64,000 bases of DNA from Halomonas sp. TA22 (GTDB lineage: Bacteria; Pseudomonadota; Gammaproteobacteria; Pseudomonadales; Halomonadaceae): positions 744,001 through 808,000 of the forward strand of contig NZ_CP053108.1 in assembly GCF_013009075.1 (NCBI RefSeq), given 5' to 3'. The notes below the pieces were generated by a model. It did no database searches. It saw only the letters and a program-made list of their open reading frames with translations, and had not been told where the DNA came from. Position 1 is the first letter of the stretch; every line of letters begins with the position of its first letter. Below are positions 63,944 to 64,000 of this stretch, in pieces. The translations under genes were made by a program, and so were the position numbers.

Positions 63944-64000
63944 ATGTGGACAAAGCCCGTTTATCAGGACATTCGTCTCGGTTTCGAAGTGACACTCTAT
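63944..64000 (+). CDS. pqqA: pyrroloquinoline quinone precursor peptide PqqA (3' end outside window)
   Basis: The first 19 codons read MWTKPVYQDIRLGFEVTLY. This is the PqqA N-terminus and core, including the conserved Glu15 and Tyr19 (E-x3-Y) whose side chains are crosslinked to build PQQ. AAGGAGAA lies before the ATG. In known clusters pqqB, C, D and E follow, so the biosynthetic operon probably continues to the right of the window. About four residues of the peptide remain unseen. Confidence 0.93.
   Translation, partial: MWTKPVYQDIRLGFEVTLY

Overview
The window looks like chromosome of a high-GC, moderately halophilic gammaproteobacterium, most likely Halomonas or a close relative in the Halomonadaceae. 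This is an inference from product-level resemblance, GC-rich codon use, the lptGF/pepA-holC-valS neighbourhood, a BCCT osmolyte carrier and an MscS-type channel. No rRNA, tRNA, CRISPR array, insertion sequence or prophage was seen. It is mostly housekeeping and metabolic DNA with small accessory clusters in between.

Layout, 1-12.5 kb: the end of a c-type cytochrome gene followed by the two subunits of a Tat-exported molybdopterin dehydrogenase (1-3093); a three-gene ABC importer on the minus strand with a good sigma-54 promoter and an NtrC-like dyad upstream (3127-5918); bacterioferritin and its ferredoxin Bfd (5992-6885); an RDD protein with lptG and lptF for LPS export, divergent from pepA and ilvE. 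12.6-26.7 kb: holC and valS; META-domain lipoprotein, DoxX protein, uracil-DNA glycosylase-like protein, glyoxalase I, DUF411 protein, YdjM-like membrane protein, an MliC-type lipoprotein, divergent metE/metR and an RstAB-like two-component system.

27.2-36.8 kb: a D-galactonate operon (dgoR-dgoD-dgoK-dgoA) whose last gene, an SMP-30-type lactonase, has collapsed into a multiply frameshifted pseudogene; an integral-membrane alpha/beta hydrolase; a 39-residue protein with a textbook terminator; and a translationally coupled methyltransferase / FAD oxidoreductase / type III polyketide synthase operon. 36.8-42.4 kb: a probable four-gene operon encoding a retropepsin-like protease, a YihY-family membrane protein, a FAN1-type nuclease and an XPD/DinG-like helicase.

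42.6-57.6 kb: flavin reductase-like protein, UMF1-type MFS carrier, a membrane-anchored protein of repeated pre-peptidase-like domains, a periplasmic protein with two solute-binding domains coupled to a diguanylate cyclase, a TelA pair, agmatine deiminase, small lipoprotein, extensin-like protein, MscS channel, MFS exporter and a D-2-hydroxyacid dehydrogenase. 57.7-64 kb: BCCT transporter, luciferase-like monooxygenase, an isolated glycosyltransferase beside a 546-bp AT-rich gap, azlCD, a small membrane protein, and at the right edge the first 19 codons of pqqA, so a PQQ biosynthesis operon probably continues outside the window.

The observations most worth following are the polyketide operon, the solute-binding protein/diguanylate cyclase pair, the nitrogen-type promoter of the ABC importer and the decayed lactonase gene. 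All family assignments are from reading the translated sequence; no database search was run.
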